5,172 nucleotides of DNA from Ruminococcaceae bacterium UBA4306 (lineage in GTDB: Bacteria > Bacillota > Clostridia > Oscillospirales > Acutalibacteraceae): assembly GCA_002394725.1 (NCBI GenBank), contig DGUQ01000161.1:2803-7974 (forward strand). The letters are read 5' to 3'. Positions 1-5,172 of the stretch are shown in pieces. The translations under genes and the position numbers were made by a program. Within the stretch, counting starts at the first letter, position 1, and each line of letters opens with the position of its first letter. The notes under the pieces were generated by a model that was not told the DNA's origin, ran no database searches, and saw nothing but the letters and a program-made list of their open reading frames with translations.

Positions 1-647
1 GTCATCAGAACGTCGCCGTTCTTCTCGCTTTTTTTCATCATCTTGATGATACGCTTCGCCATCGACAGGTGCATTCCCGAGAGAATATCACGGCGGTCAA
101 ATTTACGCGCGATCAGCGAGATGACCTCCGACTGCGCAAACACGACACAAGTGCTGTTGATATCGCAGGGAGCTGTGCTCTCTAAAGAGAGAGGTCCGAC
201 CTGATCAATGGTCGTTTCCAGTATCTGCGCGATGACCTCCATGAATTTGCCGGTGCCTGCCGCACACTTGTCGTTCATGCTGAAATTCTTGACGGAATAG
301 TTCGCGTCCAGATAGATGATCTTGCTGTCCTGACCGCCGATGTCGACGATCATACCGGGACGGTATTCGCGCGGAGCGGTCACACGAACGCCGTATGCGT
401 GGGCGGTGATCTCGCTGACGTCATCATCCGCGACCTCCAGTATCTTGCGGCTGTAGCCGGTCGCCATCGTATAGTCGACGTGGGATACGCCAACCTCGCT
501 CATCAGCTTTGCAAGCAGCTTTTGTGCAGCGCCGTTGTTGTCGATACCGGTATTGGTTACGCCCGTGCGGAGCACCCTGCCGCGTTCATCTATCAGGGCG
601 GCTTTCAGATAGGTGGAGCCGCCGTCCAAGCCTGCATATACTTTCAT
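1..647 (-). CDS. ATP-dependent activator of a 2-hydroxyacyl-CoA dehydratase / double-cubane reductase (HgdC/DccR/YjiL family), C-terminus cut by window edge
   Basis: Members of this BadF/BadG/BcrA/BcrD ATPase family are homodimers with one 4Fe-4S cluster between subunits; ATP hydrolysis lowers the cluster potential and drives one electron into the partner enzyme. The translation shows the ASKHA-fold phosphate-1 motif GLDGGSTYLKAALID (residues 6-20), the second phosphate motif DIGGQDSK (102-109), KCAAGTGKF (127-135) and STCVVFAQSEVISL (165-178). Cys128 and Cys167 sit where the HgdC cluster cysteines lie (127 and 166 in Acidaminococcus, from memory). Reading from ATG at 647 gives 215 complete codons with no stop; the family is usually about 260 residues, so roughly 45 are missing beyond position 1. 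The ATG overlaps the stop of the preceding reductase gene as ATGA (647-644), implying coupled, stoichiometric synthesis, and AAGGGG lies 8 bases upstream. Soluble and cytoplasmic; no membrane segment. Family assignment is firm; the exact partner is inferred from adjacency. Confidence 0.96.
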   Translation of the reverse strand, partial: MKVYAGLDGGSTYLKAALIDERGRVLRTGVTNTGIDNNGAAQKLLAKLMSEVGVSHVDYTMATGYSRKILEVADDDVSEITAHAYGVRVTAPREYRPGMIVDIGGQDSKIIYLDANYSVKNFSMNDKCAAGTGKFMEVIAQILETTIDQVGPLSLESTAPCDINSTCVVFAQSEVISLIARKFDRRDILSGMHLSMAKRIIKMMKKSEKNGDVLM

Positions 648-1936
648 TTTGATGACCCCTTTCCGTATTTGATCAACTCGATGAATGCTTCTATGCGGAT
701 TCTGAGCTGTTCGACGTCTTCTTCATTATAGTCACTCTCGATGCGGATGATGGGAATACCGAGCTTGCCGAGTTCTTCCTCCATGACTTGATATTCATAA
801 TCATAGACAAGGCATCCGCGCAAAACGTGATAGATCACGCCCTGTACCCTGTAATCCTTCAGCATCTGCATGATACGATACACTCTGCGTTTGTTATCAA
901 CAAAGGTCGGACAGGTACAGGGACGGGTGCTTTTGTTGGCGAGCGCCCGCATGATACCGTCGGTACTTTGATCGACGATCGCCGGAGGATCGTATGCGCC
1001 GCGCTCGCCCATGCAGGTCTCGTCCGCTACCAGCGCGCCGCCCATCTCTTCTATCAAAAGAGGTATCTTGAAGTTCGGGAATACGATCGGCGAACCTGTG
1101 ATCAGGATGCGCGGACGGTTCTCCTTACTCGCCATCTCACCGCGTTTTGCTTTCGCTTCTATCTCATCACAAAGGTCGTGCATGTACCGTGTCCACAGCG
1201 AGATATGCGTGTAGCTGATCGCGTTCATCGCCGCCATGTAGTGCGTCCCCTTGATCGCAAGGGGATACTTGCGCCTGAGCTCAATGAAGCGGGACAGCTC
1301 ATACTGCGCTGCGGCAGTCATGCCGCAAGCCCATGACAGTCTCTCGTAACTCAATTCTACGTCCGTCACCTCAGTCAGCTTTTGGCTGAACAGGTACAGC
1401 TCTCTGACATATTGCTCCATATCCTCGTCGCGGTCGCGTCCCGAGGGTACATGAAGCGCTATGGTATTGCGCCGCTCGGCAAGATAACCGGCGAGCTTCT
1501 TCTTGCAGTCGCAGGTGATCGGTACCGCCATCAGCTGACATTCCTGATACACCGGCATCACACCGATACTCTCAAAGCCCATGATCGCCTTGACCAGCGG
1601 ACAGGCGTCGCGCGGAGCGATATCGTCGCCCACGTTGAAAGCGGTGTAGCTGCCGCCGCAAAGCTTGACGGGCATCGCGCCCATCGCATAGATCAGCTCG
1701 GGTGGGATCATCACACAGTAGGTGCCGACAGATGGCACGCCTTGTGGCTTTACCGCGCCCTGCATATCGACAAAAACGTGTTTGAGTACATCCGTGAACG
1801 GCTTGAGTGCGTCGGGCTTGTGCGGCAGATCTTCGATTTTTCTGAGATATTTGATAGCGGTCGTTGAGGATTTATTGAGAAAGCGCGCTTTCCGGCGATC
1901 CTCGGCAGAGCCTTGCCTGCTGATATAATCATTCAT
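644..1936 (-). CDS. Double-cubane-cluster-type anaerobic reductase (HgdB / 2-hydroxyacyl-CoA dehydratase D-component superfamily)
   Basis: A 430-residue protein of the family containing HgdB, FldC, BcrB and the double-cubane [8Fe-9S] proteins. It fits the double-cubane branch (E. coli YjiM, Carboxydothermus DCCP) best: GTYC (71-74), KLC (91-93), PRDACPLVKAIMGF (108-121), TCDCKKK (141-147), ETCMG (306-310), PCTCP (339-343) and VLRGCLVYDYE (371-381) follow the cysteine pattern I recall for YjiM. Candidate ligands are C74, C93, C112, C142, C308, C340/C342 and C375; six are needed for a double cubane. The end, SDYNEEDVEQLRIRIEAF (401-418), is the family signature. DCCP reduces small molecules such as acetylene, azide and hydrazine in vitro; the natural substrate is unknown. 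I chose ATG 1936, which overlaps the upstream stop as ATGAATGA and has AGAG 8 bases before it, over the in-frame ATG at 1954, which has no visible ribosome binding site. It could instead be a true 2-hydroxyacyl-CoA dehydratase subunit; superfamily sure, branch likely. Confidence 0.9.
   Translation of the reverse strand: MNDYISRQGSAEDRRKARFLNKSSTTAIKYLRKIEDLPHKPDALKPFTDVLKHVFVDMQGAVKPQGVPSVGTYCVMIPPELIYAMGAMPVKLCGGSYTAFNVGDDIAPRDACPLVKAIMGFESIGVMPVYQECQLMAVPITCDCKKKLAGYLAERRNTIALHVPSGRDRDEDMEQYVRELYLFSQKLTEVTDVELSYERLSWACGMTAAAQYELSRFIELRRKYPLAIKGTHYMAAMNAISYTHISLWTRYMHDLCDEIEAKAKRGEMASKENRPRILITGSPIVFPNFKIPLLIEEMGGALVADETCMGERGAYDPPAIVDQSTDGIMRALANKSTRPCTCPTFVDNKRRVYRIMQMLKDYRVQGVIYHVLRGCLVYDYEYQVMEEELGKLGIPIIRIESDYNEEDVEQLRIRIEAFIELIKYGKGSSK
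656..661 (-). promoter_or_regulatory. Ribosome binding site of the activator gene
   Basis: AAGGGG on the minus strand, 8 bases before the ATG at 647, within the final codons of the reductase. Combined with the ATGA overlap it supports coupled synthesis of reductase and activator. Confidence 0.65.
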
Positions 1937-2855
1937 GTTTATCACTCTTTTCATGATTCAGAAACGGTGCATATTTGTCCGGCTTCGGAGCGTATTGTTT
2001 CATGAATTTCATGCGGTCGGCGTTATAGACCTTCTTTCCGCAGAAGGTGATCGCTAATGCGTTGTTCTCGGGGCAGCGGCGTACACACTCGCCGCACATA
2101 ATACAGTCGGGCGTTGTGACGTCAATCTTGCTCAGCTCGCCTTTCTTGCCCTCGCGTACGGTAAAGATCGACTTGATCCCCATCGGGCAAGCCTCATAGC
2201 ACGCGCCGCACTCGGTACAGGCGACCGCGTCTTTTTTGAGCTTGAAGAGCGACGCCTTGTGGGTCAGTCCGAGGATGTAGCCCAGCGGACAGATATTGCA
2301 GAAGCTCCTGCGCTTGAAAAAGCCGCTGACGATCACAATGATCATGAAGAATCCGCCGAGCCCTAAGCTGAGCTTGAAGCCCGCCAACGCCGGTGAGATT
2401 GCCGCCGCCGGACAGAAGTCGCAGAAGTTGCCGCCGACAAATCCGATCCCGAGGAAGATCACCAGCATGATCCATTTTACCAATCGGAGCACAGTGTACA
2501 TTTTTTCGTTGAGGGAGACGCCCTCAATGTGGAGCGCCTGACGCGCCTCATGCGCAATGTCCTGCACAAATCCCAATGGACAGATGAAGCCGCACAACAC
2601 TCTACCGAGCAGAACCGCGCATACGATAAAGGTACCGAAGAAAGCGAGGATCTCCTGCCAGCCCTCTGTGAATAACACATCCAGATGGCTGAAATAATAA
2701 CATCCGGCGCTTGTCAACTGATCGAGATTGTACGGACAGGCGAGCACGGGGAGCTGAATATTGGAGAATACCGTTCCTGTCAATCGGCTGCCGAAGATCA
2801 GCAGCGCGAAGCTGAGGATCATCACGATCCATCTGACGGTCTCAAATCCGGGCAA
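1929..2855 (-). CDS. Membrane-bound polyferredoxin, NapH/YccM-type 4Fe-4S protein
   Basis: A 308-residue electron-transfer protein with about four membrane helices (near 9-24, 66-87, 126-142 and 163-180) and a cytoplasmic C-terminal ferredoxin domain. The conserved NapH-type signature GRVLCGFICPLGFVQD spans 84-99, with CDFCP (145-149) and RRSFCNICPLGYILG (182-196) after helices three and four. Two classic 4Fe-4S motifs follow: C213-x2-C216-x2-C219-x3-C223-P and C251-x2-C254-x2-C257-x3-C261-P. A further pair, C40 and C52, lies in the loop between helices one and two. Relatives pass electrons between quinol, flavin or Rnf-like carriers and soluble enzymes; here the inferred acceptor is the activator ATPase. 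The start is uncertain: TTG at 2855 keeps the basic/amphipathic lead into helix one but lacks a clear ribosome binding site, whereas ATG at 2822 shares a base with the upstream stop (TGATG) but truncates that lead. The stop overlaps the next gene by 8 bases. Family call is strong, electron partners are inference. Confidence 0.93.
   Translation of the reverse strand: MPGFETVRWIVMILSFALLIFGSRLTGTVFSNIQLPVLACPYNLDQLTSAGCYYFSHLDVLFTEGWQEILAFFGTFIVCAVLLGRVLCGFICPLGFVQDIAHEARQALHIEGVSLNEKMYTVLRLVKWIMLVIFLGIGFVGGNFCDFCPAAAISPALAGFKLSLGLGGFFMIIVIVSGFFKRRSFCNICPLGYILGLTHKASLFKLKKDAVACTECGACYEACPMGIKSIFTVREGKKGELSKIDVTTPDCIMCGECVRRCPENNALAITFCGKKVYNADRMKFMKQYAPKPDKYAPFLNHEKSDKHE
1945..1948 (-). promoter_or_regulatory. 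Weak ribosome binding site (AGAG) of the double-cubane-type reductase
   Basis: AGAG on the minus strand, 8 bases before ATG 1936. It is weak, but better than anything before the alternative ATG at 1954. With the ATGAATGA stop/start overlap, coupling to polyferredoxin translation probably carries most initiation. Confidence 0.4.
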
Positions 2856-3658
2856 GATGCGCTTTTTCTTGTATCTTTTGCCGTGATCGCAGTTTTACCG
2901 ACCGGCATTTTCTCTTTTTTGTAGAGCAGCTTGCGGAGAAACACATCAAGCGTGATACATACGATCGAGATCAGGATGATGATCCCGAACGGCAGCATAG
3001 CAGACAGCCAGCGCGTAGTGAAGATCGTATCCGCCTCCACCTGATAATTCAATATGTAGGCGTTTGTGTCAGAACTATAAGAGAATGTCAGTCCGTTTCT
3101 GACGTCGTTGAGATCAAGACCAGTGATATTGCCGCTTTCATCGGTCATGACTGTTTTCTGAGAGCCATCTGAGAGCGTAACCGTGATCTCGGCGTTCGAT
3201 AAAGGTTCTCCGTTAAAGTAGACCGTGAAATACTCTCTGTCGGCATACGCGACCTCAAAAGGGATCTCATCGCTGAGAAAAAGATTTGCCGCGGTGGTAT
3301 AGCCCTGCGTGTATTCCATATCGGTTTTGGCAATACGGGTGACATTCCCGTCGGTCTGCACCGCCGCAAAGCTTCCCATAAAATCAGACGGCAGATTTTC
3401 GGTATAAGCGTCCGTAACCACGGCAGTCCCGCTATATGTCAGTGCGTACACGGTAGTGTTATCTCCGCCGTGAAGAGTAATGGCGTCATTATCATAGGTG
3501 AAGGACAAATCTTCGCCATCGTTGACGATTGTCAGCGAAGCTCTCTCCAGAGGGTCGTCATATTGAAAAAATGCAAGATCCGCCGCAAAATATGCCGCTA
3601 CACATAAGGCGATCGCAAATACTGCGAAGAGGATTCTTTTTGTGACTTTATTCTTCAT
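2822..3658 (-). CDS. Two-helix membrane protein with exported beta-sandwich (Ig-like/DUF4198-like) domain, function unknown
   Basis: A 278-residue protein I do not recognise as a named family. A short basic N-terminus (MKNKVTKR) precedes a hydrophobic segment (about 9-31) acting as an uncleaved anchor or signal. Residues 32-215 are polar, Thr/Asp/Tyr-rich and beta-like. Within them, a segment around 140-207 has the pattern of carboxypeptidase-regulatory, Ig-like or DUF4198 folds (GEPLSNAEITV near 150-160, then a TDESGNITG turn near 172-180). A second helix (about 218-241) is followed by the basic RKLLYKKEK and a cytoplasmic tail of about 35 residues. The start is ATG 3658, with AGGAGG six bases upstream; the longer frame from 3700 would overlap the preceding gene and put 14 polar residues before the anchor. 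It begins 10 bases after the cluster-less paralogue and overlaps the polyferredoxin start by 34 bases. By context it may be an assembly or sensing partner of the polyferredoxin; that role is inference. Confidence 0.85.
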   Translation of the reverse strand: MKNKVTKRILFAVFAIALCVAAYFAADLAFFQYDDPLERASLTIVNDGEDLSFTYDNDAITLHGGDNTTVYALTYSGTAVVTDAYTENLPSDFMGSFAAVQTDGNVTRIAKTDMEYTQGYTTAANLFLSDEIPFEVAYADREYFTVYFNGEPLSNAEITVTLSDGSQKTVMTDESGNITGLDLNDVRNGLTFSYSSDTNAYILNYQVEADTIFTTRWLSAMLPFGIIILISIVCITLDVFLRKLLYKKEKMPVGKTAITAKDTRKSASCPDLRPSDGS

Positions 3659-3664
3659 AATAAT

Positions 3665-3670
3665 CCTCCT
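3665..3670 (-). promoter_or_regulatory. Consensus ribosome binding site AGGAGG
   Basis: A perfect AGGAGG on the minus strand, 6 bases before ATG 3658, overlapping the stop codon region of the preceding gene. It decides the start of the two-helix membrane protein at 3658 rather than the longer in-frame ATG at 3700. It is the strongest such site in the window. Confidence 0.9.
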
Positions 3671-4931
3671 ATGCGCTTCTTTTGACCTTTCGTTTAACAA
3701 TGATCTTCTGCGTCAGCATTTCACCGAACGCTTCCATGCGTATCCTGAGCTGTTCCACATCCTGATACTGATAATCCGTCTCCAGACGGAACACCGGGAT
3801 ATCGGCTTCTTCGGCGGTTTTTTCGATATACGGCAGTTCAAAGTCGTATTCGATCTGTCCCTTGAGGATATGGCACACGATCCCGTCAGGATGAAGCTCT
3901 CTGACGAGATGCAGAAAATAAGAGTACAAGCCTTCGTTGTTCACTCTCGCGCCCGATGAAGTCGCCCACAGATGATCCGATACGATTTGATCCAGCAGTC
4001 GTTCGGATGAAATCAGCCTTTTCGATCCCGAGACGACAAGATCCGCCTCTAAGGAAAGACTGTCGGCTACCGCCGCGATCCGCATTCCTGCCGCTGAGAT
4101 CAGTTGGAGCACCTTGTAATTCGGGAAGACTACCGGCGAGCCGAGTACGATCACCTTCGGCTGATCCTTTTGCGTCATCACAAAGCGTCGGCTCAACTCG
4201 TCCAATTCTCCGATCAGTCGGGAAACATGGATCATCCACTCATCCAAACTATCGGCAAAGTACATACATTGCTCGACGAGGAGTACCGCTTCATCTGAGA
4301 TAAAGCCGCTTGCTGTATGGGCGATCGTTTGGAATCTATGCCAAATGCGGTGTGCGCGAACAACCTTTTTGACGGCATTTCTGAGACTTCTGCCGGTCAG
4401 GTGTTTTCCTGTGTGTTTACCGATTATCTCTGCGAGTGTGATCAGCTGATCTTTGTAGTAGTTCGTGTTGTTGAGGGTTGCGCTCATGGGAGGGATATCC
4501 ATTGCGGCGACTTTTCTGCCCGCTTTTTGCAGGATGGAGATCAGCTTTCGCCTGCTGTCTGAAGATACGGCAGTCACGATCAAAGCGTCGTTTGCAATAT
4601 CGAATTCCGGATTAATCAGCCATCCGAGAGAAGAACGGCTGAACGGATCGGTATCACGCGGCGTCAGTTCATCTGCCCAGTGTGCTGTACCGAGACTTCC
4701 TCCGAGAATATAAAAGGGATTGTCGCACACCGCATAGATAATCTCTGCGGGTATATCATTGCCGAGAACAATCACCTGCGGTCTGACATTGTTCAGATAA
4801 TCGCTTTTGAATCGCATCGACGCGGTATCCGGAAACCATTTGAGTTCGAACAGGTTGCTGTTCTCTGTTTCTATCCGGTTGATCGTTTCGATCGCTTCTT
4901 TTTTGAAAGCGTTAAGCTCCGTAGATCTCAT
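3669..4931 (-). CDS. Cysteine-stripped paralogue of the double-cubane reductase / HgdB superfamily
   Basis: A full-length (420-residue) homologue of the reductase at 644-1936. Shared landmarks are IPAEIIYA (60-67), LGGS (76-79), PRD (91-93), LGSPVVFPNYK (263-273), CHILKGQIEYDFE (353-365) and LETDYQYQDVEQLRIRMEAF (383-402). Aligned by eye, every candidate cluster cysteine of the partner is replaced: C74 by G57, C93 by L76, C112 by D95 (PRDACP versus PRDTDP), C142 and C144 by S124 and S126, C308 by about S293, C340/C342 by T324/S326, and C375 by Q359. Its three cysteines (69, 222, 353) lie elsewhere. The frame is intact, and GGTGGA stands 5 bases before the ATG, so it is a gene under use rather than decay. 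It probably holds no iron-sulfur cluster and cannot itself do the family's reduction. Likely roles are heterodimer partner, substrate-binding, scaffold or regulatory subunit; all are inference. It overlaps the upstream gene by 20 bases. Confidence 0.9.
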   Translation of the reverse strand: MRSTELNAFKKEAIETINRIETENSNLFELKWFPDTASMRFKSDYLNNVRPQVIVLGNDIPAEIIYAVCDNPFYILGGSLGTAHWADELTPRDTDPFSRSSLGWLINPEFDIANDALIVTAVSSDSRRKLISILQKAGRKVAAMDIPPMSATLNNTNYYKDQLITLAEIIGKHTGKHLTGRSLRNAVKKVVRAHRIWHRFQTIAHTASGFISDEAVLLVEQCMYFADSLDEWMIHVSRLIGELDELSRRFVMTQKDQPKVIVLGSPVVFPNYKVLQLISAAGMRIAAVADSLSLEADLVVSGSKRLISSERLLDQIVSDHLWATSSGARVNNEGLYSYFLHLVRELHPDGIVCHILKGQIEYDFELPYIEKTAEEADIPVFRLETDYQYQDVEQLRIRMEAFGEMLTQKIIVKRKVKRSA

Positions 4932-5172
4932 AGTATTCCACCGTTGCGCTCTCTGCTTTAGAGCGTCCTTTCATACATCTTGGGCTGACGAGAGAACAGT
5001 TGTGTCTGCATCCGCCGCAGATCATCAGCGAGAGGAATTCCGAAAGAGAAGGGACGTCGCCGCCGGACTGTTGTTCGGGCTCCTCCTGCCATTCTTCTTC
5101 AACTCCGTCATCCGACCCGTTATCTTCGATATACTCTTCTTCTGGTGCTTCGGTCACCGCTTCTGTGGGAGC
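4912..5172 (-). CDS. C-terminal part of a protein with acidic linker and four-cysteine motif; N-terminus outside the window
   Basis: The frame is open to the right edge, so 86 codons of a longer gene are visible. The first part, continuing APTEAVTEAPEEEY from the edge, is an acidic, Glu/Pro-rich and probably disordered linker: 15 of the 34 residues counted from the GTG codon at 5157 are Asp or Glu. Then comes PSLSEFLSL and the motif C-x2-C-x3-C-x6-C (CGGCRHNCSLVSPRC, codons within about 4975-5019), a basic MKGRSKAES and a tail ending EYYEIYGA. The cysteine spacing could hold an iron-sulfur cluster or zinc. GTG 5157 could in principle start an 81-residue protein, but the same low-complexity TEA/TEAP composition continues upstream of it with no stop, so a larger protein is more likely. 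The stop lies inside the start of the next gene (20-base overlap), tying it to the operon. I do not recognise a named family; a role in the cluster's electron transfer is a guess from the cysteines and context. Confidence 0.75.
   Translation of the reverse strand, partial: APTEAVTEAPEEEYIEDNGSDDGVEEEWQEEPEQQSGGDVPSLSEFLSLMICGGCRHNCSLVSPRCMKGRSKAESATVEYYEIYGA
4937..4942 (-). promoter_or_regulatory. Ribosome binding site of the cysteine-stripped paralogue
   Basis: GGTGGA on the minus strand, 5 bases before the ATG at 4931. It lies inside the last codons of the upstream gene, so ribosomes finishing that gene can reload here. It supports the 4931 start. Confidence 0.65.

Larger units (their letters stand above)
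1..5172 (-). other. Single polycistronic operon, open at both ends
   Basis: Six genes run in one direction with junctions of -20, +10, -34, -8 and -4 bases. No gap is large enough for a promoter, and I see no hairpin followed by a T-run that would end transcription. The promoter must lie right of 5172 and transcription continues past position 1. The continuity argues that the membrane components and the two superfamily paralogues belong to one functional unit. Confidence 0.85.

Noticed and set aside
180..191. Short inverted repeat TCTCT-AA-AGAGA
   Set aside because: It lies within activator codons between conserved motifs, has only five stem pairs and no T-run, so it is neither a terminator nor a convincing operator.
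399..1336. Plus-strand open frames opposite the activator and reductase (399-731, 788-1336)
   Set aside because: They are antisense to genes with unmistakable family motifs, match nothing I recognise, and have no convincing ribosome binding sites.
1382..1867. 161-codon plus-strand open frame
   Set aside because: Antisense shadow of the reductase N-terminal half; its composition reflects the opposite strand's codons.
1937..1954. Six-codon longer start for the reductase at 1954
   Set aside because: No ribosome binding site precedes it and the shorter start at 1936 gives a tidy ATGAATGA stop/start overlap; not fully excluded.
3659..3700. Fourteen-codon N-terminal extension of the two-helix membrane protein
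   Set aside because: It would put polar residues before the membrane anchor and overlap the preceding gene, while ATG 3658 has a perfect AGGAGG.
3886..4303. Overlapping open frames on both strands inside the cysteine-stripped paralogue
   Set aside because: Low-complexity Arg/Ser/Pro-rich translations typical of out-of-frame reading; the 420-residue frame carries the homology.
1..5172. CRISPR, tRNA, rRNA, transposon ends or riboswitch
   Set aside because: No direct repeat arrays, cloverleaf-like segments, terminal inverted repeats or intergenic space to host them were seen by eye.

Overview
The window is one tightly packed, single-direction gene cluster, all read from the minus strand (right to left in window coordinates). 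It looks like part of an anaerobic bacterium, most plausibly a clostridial Firmicute: oxygen-labile radical/iron-sulfur enzyme families, a consensus AGGAGG ribosome binding site, chained overlapping genes and roughly balanced base composition. The taxonomic inference is weak because no marker gene is present.

Layout in transcription order: (1) 5172-4912, the C-terminal end of a protein that begins outside the window, with an acidic, Pro/Glu-rich stretch followed by a compact four-cysteine motif; (2) 4931-3669, a full-length homologue of the HgdB / double-cubane-cluster protein superfamily in which the cysteines expected to hold the iron-sulfur cluster have all been replaced; (3) 3658-2822, a membrane protein with an N-terminal and a C-terminal membrane segment enclosing an exported beta-sandwich-like domain; (4) 2855-1929, a four-helix membrane polyferredoxin of the NapH/YccM type with two C-terminal 4Fe-4S motifs; (5) 1936-644, a cysteine-replete member of the same superfamily as gene 2, resembling double-cubane-cluster anaerobic reductases (E. 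coli YjiM type); (6) 647 to the left edge, the ATP-dependent activator (HgdC/DccR/YjiL family), missing about its last 45 residues. Gene junctions are a 20-base overlap, a 10-base gap, a 34-base overlap, an 8-base overlap and an ATGA overlap, so this is almost certainly one transcript with translational coupling. No promoter or terminator is visible; both lie outside. There is no gene-free stretch over 300 bases.

Inferred working model: the membrane polyferredoxin, perhaps assembled with the bitopic exported-domain protein and the four-cysteine protein, collects low-potential electrons at the membrane. The ATPase activator energises them and fires them into the double-cubane-type reductase (gene 5). 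The cluster-less paralogue (gene 2) would be a structural, substrate-binding or regulatory partner, possibly turning a normally homodimeric enzyme into an asymmetric heterodimer. The substrate is unknown. The membrane-linked electron path and the cysteine-stripped paralogue are the parts that look potentially undescribed.
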